Assembly (NCBI GenBank): GCA_020796225.1
Contig: CM036753.1
Span: forward strand, 70,919,865-70,983,864
Direction: 5' to 3'
Length of the DNA: 64,000 bases
Source: Arion vulgaris
Lineage: Eukaryota; Mollusca; Gastropoda; Stylommatophora; Arionidae
Shown here: positions 10,601 through 23,300 of the stretch, piece by piece
How the letters are laid out: every line of letters begins with the position of its first letter
Numbering within the stretch: the first letter of the stretch is position 1
Notes under the pieces: generated by a model
The model's input: the letters and a program-made list of their open reading frames with translations, nothing else
The model's database searches: none
Told to the model about the DNA's origin: nothing
Program-made: the position numbers and the translations under genes

Positions 10601-13600
10601 TTTCAAATCTTTGTCAGCTTCAGGTTGTATCTGAATTCCTTCATCATCAATACTGGATGGGGTAATTTCTAAGAGAACAAAATTAATTATGAGAACCAGG
10701 ATAATCTTGTTTTGTTTATGCATTGTTAAATTTATGTAGGAATTTATATTCTTCTTCTTCGTCTAACCATAACTGCCAGTTTTCATTCCTGGGCTGCTAC
10801 TGTAAAGTCTGCACGTTTTCTGTAGCTGCGACAAACTACCATACATGGTGTTTAGTGTGAATGGACATGTTGGAAGGAGGTCTTATCTAGCTTGATTTCA
10901 TTTGGGACACTCCAACAAGACATGAGTTACTGTTTCGTGTGGTAGATGCAGTTTCTGTAATGTGGGGGACGAGTTGGGTTAATGTTATGTTATTCGATTG
11001 ACACCACAGCACATTGGGCATTCCCATGCATGCTTTGTTCTCTGCTGCAGCAGACATCTCAAAGTCCACTAACTACCCGTACCAAGAGAAGTTGCATAGT
11101 ATTTCTTTCTCTCTCTCACTCTCTACCACGAAGATGACACTTTCAGGCATGTACAATGTAACTGATATTTCTCGCAATCGATCCAGTGTCTGAGACTCAA
11201 CCATATCACATAAATGAGCGTGTACTGCATTGATGACATCGAATCTGTCCATACCACCGCCAGCTTGAGTCATGGCAGTGTTTGCAAAAAAGTCAGCACA
11301 TTCGTTGCCCTGCACTCCAGCCAAGTCAGTGTCTTGAGATGTGATCTCCAAATACTGTCCACCCATTCCGCGTGCAGACTACCAGATTCAATATTTTAAA
11401 ACATATTCATTGAGTCTGAAATGACAATGGTATGGGTGACTTGTTTCTCAGCAACCCACAAGAGAGCACTGGAGGCAGCATTGGGTTTAATCTGTTTAGG
11501 TGGGAGTTGAGTCCAATATGTCCTAATACTGAGATGAAAAATGGTGTTTTACTCTCTACCTTACAACATGTTGTCTTTGTGTCTTGGTCTATTCATTTCA
11601 GTGTACATGGAAGACTAGTTGTTCTAATAGCTCATCAGTCCAACCACTTTCTCAAGAATTCTTTTGTTTTAGAATCCCCCAATAATTTGGTAGCTAGGAA
11701 TTATGGTATCATAAGGTTTCATGGGTTACAAGTGAACCCTGAAAGGATATATGAGATGTATAACAATTAGTAGAAAGGCTGCAGAATGGCAACAATGTAA
11801 ATATTGGAAGTCTCATGTGTCATGCGAGACAGGTAGAGGATATATATAGAGATACATTTTGCAATCTGCTGAAAGAGACCCAGCATCTATGAGTCTGTAC
11901 AGAGTACAGTGATGCTGTTCTGTCAACTAAAAGTAACATTAAACTGTGATCAACTTCCAAATTGTGAACATATTCCAGACACGAAATCAAAACATTGAAA
12001 AAAAACTGCAGCAATTTTTCACCATCTAAGAATCCCTTTGTTCCCTACAGAGCATACAACTTTGAACTGTTATTTTTTAAAAATTTATATTTTAGCTGCG
12101 ACCATGAAGTTACAGGTTTTCTAGTGTTTCTATTATTAGCAATATTGTCCAGGTTCCTATTAACCTTATATTTTTTATCTCTCTCTCCCACTTGATGTCC
12201 TACAAGTGAGGAACGGATATGGCCCTCCTATCTCATGCATACTCAGGTCTGGAAATGTGAAATGACGGGCACTTCATACCTAAGGTCTCAAAAGGTTAAT
12301 GGACATTTATATATCTATATTTTATGAACGTCATGGCACATTGGGCCATCCCAAAGTCCATTTGCTCACAGTACCCACGAGGAGTTGATTAATATATCTT
12401 CTCTCTACCACGAAGACGACACTGTCTGGCATGTCCAAACGTATCTCTTAATTCTCGAACTGGTTCCAGTGTCCGAGACTCACCCATATCACATAAATGA
12501 GAGCGTGCCGCATTGATGACATTAGCTCTGTCCATTCTTCTGCCCGCTCATTACCCTGCACTCTAGCATGTCTAGGTGTGTACAGCCAAGTCATTTTCTT
12601 ATTATATATATATATTTATATATACACGCACACACTTTTTTCATACTGTATTATTTTAAAATATATTTTTAATATATATAAACTTTAGATAAGAGTATGA
12701 ATGCACTTCCTCCATCATTGCTGCATCAGCTACATGGTAAGTTGTTCAACAAATTAATGCTTACATAGATATAAGAACCAAACAAACAAATATCCTCTAT
12801 GAATCTAGACAGAGAACAAAACTTCAGCACAAACCTTGTTCAATAGTAGAACCTTTTGATCTTGAACTTTTATTGCTATCCTGCATATCCTCAACACAGC
12901 TGATAACTTTCACAAGTCCATGCTGTATCATATAATTATTCAAAGTGGATTTCACACTTTCCACTTTTGGATTACGAATTGGTAACTGATTTATCTGTAC
13001 TTCAGTTAAAGTGCTTAGGTCTCCAATTGTGTTTACATTGCGACCCTTCATTAGCTGACACAAACCTCTATACCTATCAATGGAAATATGAAAGTTTGAA
13101 ATGAAGTCTGAAATGTAATCATTTTGTAGTACCTATATTATCAACAATAAAAAAAACGTTAACTTTTATACTGTGAAAATTCCATCTCACTGGAATTTTT
13201 ACACATTAAATTTCATCTACAGAGGAACACCATTTCTAGCAGAACACCATCTATTGCAGCACACCACCTATAGAAGAACACTATCTTACACAACATTTTT
13301 GTACCACAATAACAACCAATTTAAAAGAGGATAAATTGTTTTTTAAAATCGCAGTAACAACTACAAACTGAAAGAATATTTAAAAAAAAATAAATATCAT
13401 CATACAAGACATCAAACATACCAAAGTGAAGAAGTCAGCTGTGGAAGAATATCATCCAATGGGTGGGGACAGTCAACAAGTTCTGGGAAGACAGGACCAA
13501 AGCTGTTAAGCTGAGACTCTTGGGTAGGCTTGTATGACAACTGAGACTGTGGACTCACAAGCTTCCTGCACAGCAGGAACCTTGATGGTTCCTTGGAGAG

Positions 13601-14225
13601 TTTAGAAATTTGTCAAGATCAATGTTAATAGCTAGAACTTTACACTTGTTGTAGAACACAATCAGTTAAATTATTTCTCCTACTTGATGAAGAACAAGTA
13701 TATAAGTAAGTGCAGAATTTATCAATACACAATATAACTATTGTTACTGCCTGTTATATAGTATTAAAACTAAATTACGAATTTTCAATTCAAATGTTGT
13801 ATCAATCCTAACATATGCCAGCGAGAGTTGGAAAATGACTAAAGTTATAGAAAACAAGTTGAATGCATTTGAAAATAGATGTCTGCGAAAAATAATGAAT
13901 ATAAAATGGAACAATTCAGGAGAAGTGATGAAATCAGGGACATGTCTGGTCAACCACTAGTGACAACTGTTATAAGAAAGAGAAGATGGAGATATGTTGG
14001 GCACACCTTGAGGAGAAATGATCAACGAATATCATAGCAGGCATTGAAGTGGGATGCAAAGGGTTCAAGAGAGGTCGACCTAAGGAGACCCTGAAAAGAA
14101 CTTTGCTGAGAGAGGCAGGAAATATCGGTCTCAGTTCCATGGAGGAGATTGAGCGAGTTGCTCAGGATAGAGCAGTATGGAGAAATTACTTGCAGGCCCT
14201 ATGTAACGTATACGAGAGGAATTAT

Positions 14226-14302
<77 letters not shown>

Positions 14303-17300
14303 TGTATTAGCTGAGACATGTCTTATTATACTCATGTCGCCCGTGTGGTGCCCGGGCCTGCAAGGGAAGCAAAGAATAGCACCATAGTTCCATTTTATAT
14401 TCATTATTTTTCGCAGACATCTATTTTCAAATGCATTCAACTTGCTTTCTATATCTTTAGTCATTTTCCAACTCTTGCTGGCATATGTTAGGATTGATAT
14501 AACATTTGAATTGAAAATTCGTAATTTAGTTTTAATACTATATAACTTGCAGTTCCATATTTTATTTAGACTTTTAAAAGCTGATGTTGCTTTGCCAATT
14601 CGTATCGTAATTTCTTTTTTAATATTTCCTGTGCAATCAAAATTGCTACCCAAATAGGTGAACTATCTGCTCTGTGTTTTTTATATATATATAACAGTAT
14701 TTATAATTAGGTGAACTGTTACAACAACAGCTTAAGTGATACTTCAGATCGGATGTTTTCTAAATACAAACATTGACAACATCCACATGAAAAATCTGTA
14801 CCTTTGGTGACTCAAGCCGCCTTCTGTACTTTGATACTTTCCCTTGGCACTGTAAAATTTATTGAACTCTCACAATTAGTAAACTTTTCATTCACAAACA
14901 TTTATTCGAATCATATTTTAATTTTAAAAGCAATAAACTAATAAAGTCATTCAATAAGATGCACAAGTGGTTACTGATGCCAAATTTTGGGGTGTAAAGA
15001 ATAAAACCACTGTTACCTGCCATGCATGTCGTAGGAGGCGACTGAGGAGGTTTGGCTGAAATCGGATGCATGTGTCCTAAACATGTAGAAGTCTATGTGT
15101 TTAGGGGCCTACCAAACCAATGTGCAACGTATACACATTCTTGGCAAAGATCAAACATATCACAAAAAGTGATTAAAATTGGTTGTAAAGAACGAAAGCA
15201 AAGAAGGAGAAGATTCAATATGAAACTTTCATAATAAAGTCATCCAATAAGAAACTTTCATACTTTATAGCTTGCAATAAGTTTTATAATGGTGATTATG
15301 CAATAAGATTAATCATTATCATCATCAAGTAGCTTGTCCTTTCCGGAACTTGGCTTCCATGACAGCAGTCCTGAAAAACTCTTTGTTCTGTGCAAGTAAC
15401 CAGCATCAGCAGCAGTCATTCTCAGATCGTCAATGACATCTTGCACCCATCGTCTTCTAGGTCTTCCTCTCATTCTTCTGCCAGGCATCATTCCCTCCAA
15501 AATTCATATCTCATACCACTGCGCGGTATTCACAGTAACAAGAATGCAGATGTGCTAGCAAGGACTGGAAGAAACCTGAAGCAGCATCATCTATCCCAGA
15601 ACTATGGCGAAACACGTAAAAACAAAGTACTAAGGTTTACAAAATACAAAAACAATAAACAGCAACGTTGAGATCAAAAGGCCTTTATCAAGCAACGGAT
15701 ATAATAGAAGTGAAGAAATTCACTTTTTACATGGCACAGAACATATAGAAGAAGACAATAAATTCCTAACAGCCCTAAAATGAAAACCTGTGACTAAAAA
15801 CAAATAACATAAATGCAAAAAATGAAGTGAAAAAAAAAGATAAACAACAAGAATCAAATATATATACAAATATATACATTCAACATATACAGCATAAGAG
15901 AAAGTACTAAGAAGCATAGGAATGTAGTGCGTTGAGTCCATGAGGTCGCAAGGTACTATATAAAGATATCAGTTATCAGAAGACTATCATCATAGCACTC
16001 CGGACATACCCATAGGTGCTCTGATCTTCGCCTCAACAAACAGCAGCATCTAGCGGCCCAACATGCCAGTTTGACGTTGATTAATCAGTCTCTTTGCATA
16101 TTTGGTATCTCGTTATTTATGGGTTGTACCAATATTGACACCCATCTATAAAGTTATAAAATGATTCTCTAGAGCAAATCGTCTTCGATCATCAGAGGGA
16201 CATGATCGGATGGCTGTGACCTGTGGATATTGCGAGCCCCCAAATGGTCTGTTCCACTGAAGTGAGTGGCTACAGGTGTCACAGAGAATTTGCGTATATC
16301 AGGTAAGTGTTGGCCAAAACGGTCACTAAGCTTTTTGCCAGTTTCACACACACACACATATATATATGCCTTGTCCCAACGCTTACAATTTATTTCGTTA
16401 TTTGTTTTTAGTCACATATTTTCATTTTAGGGCCATTAGGAATTTGTTTGATTCTGTATGTAGTGTGCCATGTAAGAAATAAATTTCTTCACTTCTGTTG
16501 TATCCTTTGCTTGATAAAGGCCTTTTGGTCGAAACATTGCTGTATTGTTCTTTTTATTGTAAAACTACAAAACTTAGTTTTTATGTGTTTTACTATTGGT
16601 ACAGTTTTATTGCAGTCTTAATTTATTTCAATAATACTATTCCAGAGCTAGAAAGAAGGAAAGGCTCTCCTGAAACAATCCATGAAAACAGAGAGGAGGA
16701 AAGTAAATGAAGACTACAAATCAGAGCAAGACAGTATAAATGGACTCGGCAGAAATCAATCTCAGAACATAACATTGTAATCTCAGAGCCTACCTGCACA
16801 AAACGGGCCTCTGAGATTGTCACTTGTGACTGAAGAGCAATCAGGCAGAGAACAGAACATGTCTTGCAAGACTGTCCCATATGTATATGTCAAAGAACAT
16901 GTATATGTCAAAGAACAAGCACCTGACCTAAGGAAACAACCCTTCTAGATAAATTGTGGGGGAATCTGTGAAGACCTCAGGCGCACCTTTCTGTTCCCGA
17001 TGCTGAAAGAGAAGCATAACTAACGATAGAAGAAGATGTGGATAAACAAAGTAAAGAAACCTTACTCTATTAAAGAGGGATCCTTTCTGGCCAGGACTGC
17101 TTGTCTGCGGAGAGATCATGGGTGAAGCTGAATTAAAATCCTTGTAGCACTCTCTGACTGGACTCTCACCACTGACAATAGGTTCAGCAAACGACACTCT
17201 CATATTCTGCTGACAAATTCAATAAAATCAACACAAATTAAGCAGTGCTTGGTTTTTGCTGAATAGTAGAATGAGTAATAATGGTGAATGATAAATATAA

Positions 17301-20300
17301 TTGTCAAAAATAAACAGTTTAAATGAGTGAACTTATTTAAAACTATATTACCTTTTGCAACCGAAGGTTACCTAAACACATAAGCACATTATGAATGTGT
17401 TGGTTTTTCAAATTCTTATACTATATTTGGGACTTATGATGCAGCTTTCATAAAGATCTTTTTTTAAAAGAAATACAGCTGGCCAGTCAGTGTTGCAGTG
17501 TAAAATAAACCTGGGTTCTGCTTTTTTCTGTCATTTGTGTTACTGATAGCTTGATACACTTGCATGACGTGTTTGTTTCGCTATTTATCACAATTTGTTT
17601 AATCCTCTGCGCTATTCCTGAATTCTTATCTACCTAAGATATTTCTCAAATGTGGAAACTTACCACCATTGAAAGCATATTGCTCTTATATTCTATGTAA
17701 CTAATATGTAGTACCCGTCTGTAACACTTATATTCGAAAGCCTGTATGTTTCGTTCCAGTTCTGCATTGAGCGTCCTGTATATACTGATTTTGCTTTTCC
17801 ATATCACGTTTAGTCGAGACATAGCGACTGAAGCCATCTCAAGTCTTGGCTTGATCTCCTTACCAGAGTTACCATCGATGCATATTTGAATATAAGTGTT
17901 ACAGAAGAATCCTCCGTATATCATGGACAGAGAAGAGAACAAATACATCTATCCAGAAAGAACTCAAATCAAAGAAAACTGGCTGATGCTACAAATAAAA
18001 ATGAGAAAATTTAAAGTATTTTGGGCATATAAAAAGACACTAAGGGTTTGAGAAGGCCATCATTGAAGGAGGCATCCTGGCAAAGTGGAAGACCACGGAG
18101 AAGATGGATTCAGGTCATAACTGATGGTTTGCGCATGACGGCTGCAGAGGCGGGACATCTGGCATACAAGAGAAATTCTGAAGGACTATTAAGGTAGCAA
18201 GGTTCTGCTCAGGACAAGCTGTTTGATGATAATGAAAACTACCTTACTTTGTTTTTATATGTTTCGTCTTTTGGTACATAGTTTTACTGTAGCCTTCCTT
18301 TATATTGTTTTGCACTTTCTATAAATGTGAATTAGCAGCTGAGAACCATACTTATCACCGGTAGTGAATGTGAGGTCTTTACTCAGTTATTAATATTCTT
18401 TATAGTCTGTTCATTAAATTATTAAATTAACACTCTAAGAAAGAGATTTGGCTTGAGTTTGAAGAATTACCTTGATCAGAATGAGTAAACAAACATGAAT
18501 GAACTCACCTTTCCTGATGGAGGAATCTCTGTGCATCTCTTCAGAATGCTACAGCTAGGCGATCTGGTAGGAGACCAGTCACACACAAGCTTCACATTCC
18601 TTTCTGGTGATCTAGCACTGCCCTTCTGAAATCCTGTATCTATAATATCTCCTCTGGTATCCTCTTTATTTACTTCCAGATGTGGATTAAGTGCATCCGA
18701 GCATGTCTTGTTGATTTTCTGCTGCTCACTTATTTCATCAACAAGATGAGCATTTGTAATTTCAACTGGGACAATCTCGGAATGAAAGCATTCATCTAAC
18801 ACAATGTCAGATTGTGAAATTTCCACTATCACTGCATCATTACATTCTTCGTTGAGACGAGAAGTCACAGATTCTGAAATTTCCATTACTACTGCATCAT
18901 TACATTTTGGCTTGTCTGTGTGAATATCTTCGTTGAGACGAGAAGCCACAGATTCTGAAATTTCCATTACCACTGCATCATTACATTTTGGCTTGTCTGT
19001 GTGAATATCTTCATTGAGACGAGAAGTCACAGATTCTGAAATTTCCATTACTACTGCATCATTACATTTTGGCTTGTCTGTGTGAATATCTTCGTTGAGA
19101 CGAGAGTCACAGATTCTGAAATTTCCATTATCCCTGCATCATTACATTTTGGCTTGTCTGTGTGAATATCTTCGTTGAGACGAGAAGTCACAGATTCTGA
19201 AATTTCCATTACCACTGCATCATTACATTTTGGCTTGTCTGTGTGAATATCTTCGTTGAGACAAGAAGTCACAGATTCTGAAATTTCCATTATCCCTGCA
19301 TCATTACATTTTGGATTGTCTGTGTGAATATCTTCATCGAGACGAGAAGTCACAGATTCTGAAATTTCCATTATCCCTGCATTATTACATTTTGGATTGT
19401 CTGTGTGAATATCTTTGTTGAGACAAGAAGTCACAGATGATTCACATACTATTAAAGTCTCATCCACTTTTATGTTTTCATCTTCCGCTGTGTTACTATT
19501 TGTAGCATCATCCAACATGGACACATTATTTTCCTCATTTGTTTCTTGATCTTTATCTTCTGTCCTTAAGATCTGCTCTTCTGGATGCACATGGTCTTGT
19601 TTCATATCTTTGCTATTGTCAGTTGCTAGAGATTCAGATAAACTACACTCTACCATTGTGTCTTTGCTCTCATATTTTGGTAAATTATTCTTCTTGGTGG
19701 CTTTATCCAGAGCACATTGCAACTCAATCTCCTTAAGTGATGCAGACAAAATAGAATCAAAAGCTAAATACTGTTCTTCTGTACAACTCAAGTGAGAACT
19801 GTCTAGGTTACTAGAGTGTCTGACATCAGGTTTCTGTGAATGTTCTACTACTGTAACTGGAGAATGTATCAATTCGGACAGAGGTCTGTCATCCATGTCC
19901 ATATTGTTTTCTTCAACAATGTGTACTTTTTGGATGTCATCTTTTCAGATTTTTTATATATGATGACAACGGGATGCCATCTTCAGAATCGCTCAAATTG
20001 TTTAAATCTGGCTTGAGGCTTTTCTTTGAACGGGAATTATCATTAGCTGACATCTTACAGAATGTTTTATTTCGTGTTTTCAACAAATGTTTGTGTTGAG
20101 ATAACATGTTAGGTGATAACATGAGTCGTTTTCTTTTCACATCTGGTGATACTGGCTTGGGTTTATTCTTCCAGCCTTCAACTCTTTCATTTTTTCCCTC
20201 TATTTTACCTGACCTCTCTAAATTATCAGAGCAAACTGTATCAACTTTGATTTTCTTTGATGCAAATGGTTTACTAACATTCGATTTTTCCAACTTCCTT

Positions 20301-23300
20301 TTTGATGATTTTCCCATCCTTTTAACAGAGCTGTGTCTTCTCTCTGGATTACTCCTGGGAGATTTCATATCTGGCGTAACTTCTCCAATCTCCTTTAAGG
20401 CTTTAACCTTTGTAGACGCTATTTCTGAATCTTTACCATCACAAGGAGCATCTTCACTAAAGATAGATAATTGTGTGCTGACACCAATATGCTGATTAGA
20501 AAGGGATTGAGACAAAGGAATTTTAATTTTTTCATCTTTCTTTGCAGAGTTACTTTCAGACACAGGTTCAAATTTACTGTGGCAAGATGAATCAACTTTT
20601 TTAGAAGCCTGGATCCCCTTCTTCACTTTGATGTTTGTTTTTTTACTGTTTGTTTTACTTTTAATCGGCAATAGTTTCTTAGGAATTACTCTCTTTCGTT
20701 TGTTTGCGGTTTGTATCAACACTTCATCTACTAAAGTGGATTGTGAACAAAAGAAATCAGAGTCTGAGCTGGATGTCTGTTTGTTGGATAGTTCACTTGA
20801 AGCAGTAGATGAAGTTTTCTGAGTCTCATGTATTGAGGAATCGGAATTGTTCGCCTGGGACACGCTCTGCGAGTTTTCTAATGATGAAGATAAAGTTGGC
20901 ATCATCATGTCCATTGAAAAATTTGAAACTTGTATGCTTGGAAACAAGTTTTCACTTTCTGGGCCTATTACACTAGATATATCTGAGGCACACTGATCAA
21001 CTTCTATGTATCCTTGTCCACTACTTGTGTGTGAAGATTCAGTTACATTTTGTTCTGCTGTCATTTGAATATCCTTGACTATTTCAAAACCCTGAGAAGA
21101 TGTTATCTCAGATACTACAAGCAGCAATTTCTCTTCATTTTTGTTATCTCTTTCAACTGTGCTTCTAACTACTTGTTCAGAATCTTCTATCGGTGTTTCA
21201 CTAATACTTGTGGTTTCACAATCAGTAAAAAGTTTTCTGGCACTCGCAACTCTGAGTGGTGGTGAATTGCTACTCTCACTCTTCAAGGGAGTCTCTGCTA
21301 TGGAGTGATCTGTTTCTTTAGCATGCTGTTTCAATTTGAAAGGTGACTGTGTGTCTTCAACAAGCATACAAGATACATCAACACTGGAATCACTGTCTGC
21401 AGTTTTATCTTGCTCTTGGGCACTGTTAGTAACGTCTGTGGGTTGTTCAGCTCTTACGCCATCATAATCTTTAGAAAATGTCATCAAGGAGCTTAGTTTT
21501 GAGGAACATGTTAAAGAACTTCCATGTGATTTTACTCCTGAAGAAGTTTTCTCACTGAAGCGATCAGAATCTAGTTCGTACTCTTGATCAGTGATTTTTT
21601 AAGGGACCCTACGAGGTGTTCTGACTGTTTTTTCTAAAAGTTCTATTTCTTCTTTCACTTTTGTAAGTGGGATGTCATTTTGGCTTCGTATTTGTCTTGT
21701 CACAATTTTTCTCTGTGGCTTTGTGTCAATGGAGTTCTGGGTGAGGTTCGTCTTACATCCTGCCTGTTGTTTGGTTCTAAACATTAAAAACGGAGAATCC
21801 ATATTCTTCTGGTCACATACAGGCATCTGGTTGTCTGTTGTGCCATCAACACTTATGGAAGTATCAATACAACCCTCACTTGGTATAGATTTAAACAAAC
21901 TTTCAGAGTTCTGTTCCTTTACAGCACTTGATATTATATTTCTCTCACTATCTTCAGTATTTTGACCTACAGAGTCTGACTTCTGGTCCAAATCTGTTCC
22001 AGTAATAACAGCTAATTCATCCAATGGATTGATATCTTTAGTTATTACTTCAATATTAGAGTTTTGAGACTCCTGTATGCGGACAGATCGCCTCCGTTTA
22101 AGTGAGGCTGATGCACTGTGATAAAGAGTTTCATAATTGTCATTTTCTAGTAGACTTTTTGAATATGTTGCACCTTTCTGAAATGAAACATAAAAAGTAT
22201 AACATACTTTTAAATATATAATTATTGTACACTCAGACAATGGGATGAAGGAAATTAAAAGAAAAACAAACATGGCCTTACAATAACAGATGACAAACAA
22301 TAACAGATGATCCAAACAATTAAATAATAATATAAAAATAAGTCACCAGATGATACATATATTCAGCATTTTTTCAATGGCTCAGAAACATGGACAATGA
22401 GCAAGCAACTAGAAGAGTAAACTACAGCCTTTGAGAAATGAATTTATAGAATAATTGAGTGTATTTCATGACTAGAAACAAACAAATGAAGAAGCATTGA
22501 AAAATGTTAAGAATGATGCGGGAATTGGTGAAACAGATCAATCAAAGACAAATCAAATATGCTGGACACAGAGACAAAACATTGCTGAAAATACAGGAGA
22601 GTAAAGGTTGAAGGTAAGCAGGCAAGAGGAACACAGTGATATCATTAGGAGAGAAACATTAAGAGTTTCTTCGTTTGAAATATTGTCTATATATTCAATG
22701 CTGTTAAAAGTTAAACAAAGAACAGTTTGGCAGAATGTACCACCATGTCAAAGTACAGGAAGAGTTGAGAGATTTTTTTTTTTGGGATCCAGAAGCACTT
22801 GAGCTGAAAGCTCTTCGGCTCGGTGTCATGGACATCGCAACCCTTCGGTTCGGTGCCACGAACACCGTAAATCTGGAGAACCTGTAGCTTTTCTGCCAGT
22901 CCGCGAAGTTGAACCAGCACATACAGAGGACTTGTGATGGCATCTAATCATTCAATGAAAGTCAGCTTTTATACATCTAGAACACTGAAATATTCCTATT
23001 GAATTTATGTGGGCTAGTGACAGAATAGCACAATGTATAAGTGCTCGCCGGTCGACTAGGACACAAACGGGTTGTGGGTTCAATCCCACACTCAACATTC
23101 CACACATGAGGAAAGGAATTGGCAATCCTACCCACTAAGAGAGCTTAGAAATTTGAATTGAACTGACTACATACCCTAAGGTCTGAAAAAGCTAAAGAAA
23201 ATTTTATTTATTATTATTGGTATCTGACATGTTACAAAACAAAACAGTTTCTAATCTTTGTTGTTCAACCTAAATATAATTTATTATTATTGGTATCTGA

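Noticed and set aside
14049..14387. Open frames running through (TA)n tracts (14049..14387, 34679..35056) as low-complexity Tyr-Ile proteins
   Set aside because: They are translations of TA microsatellites joined to LINE tails.
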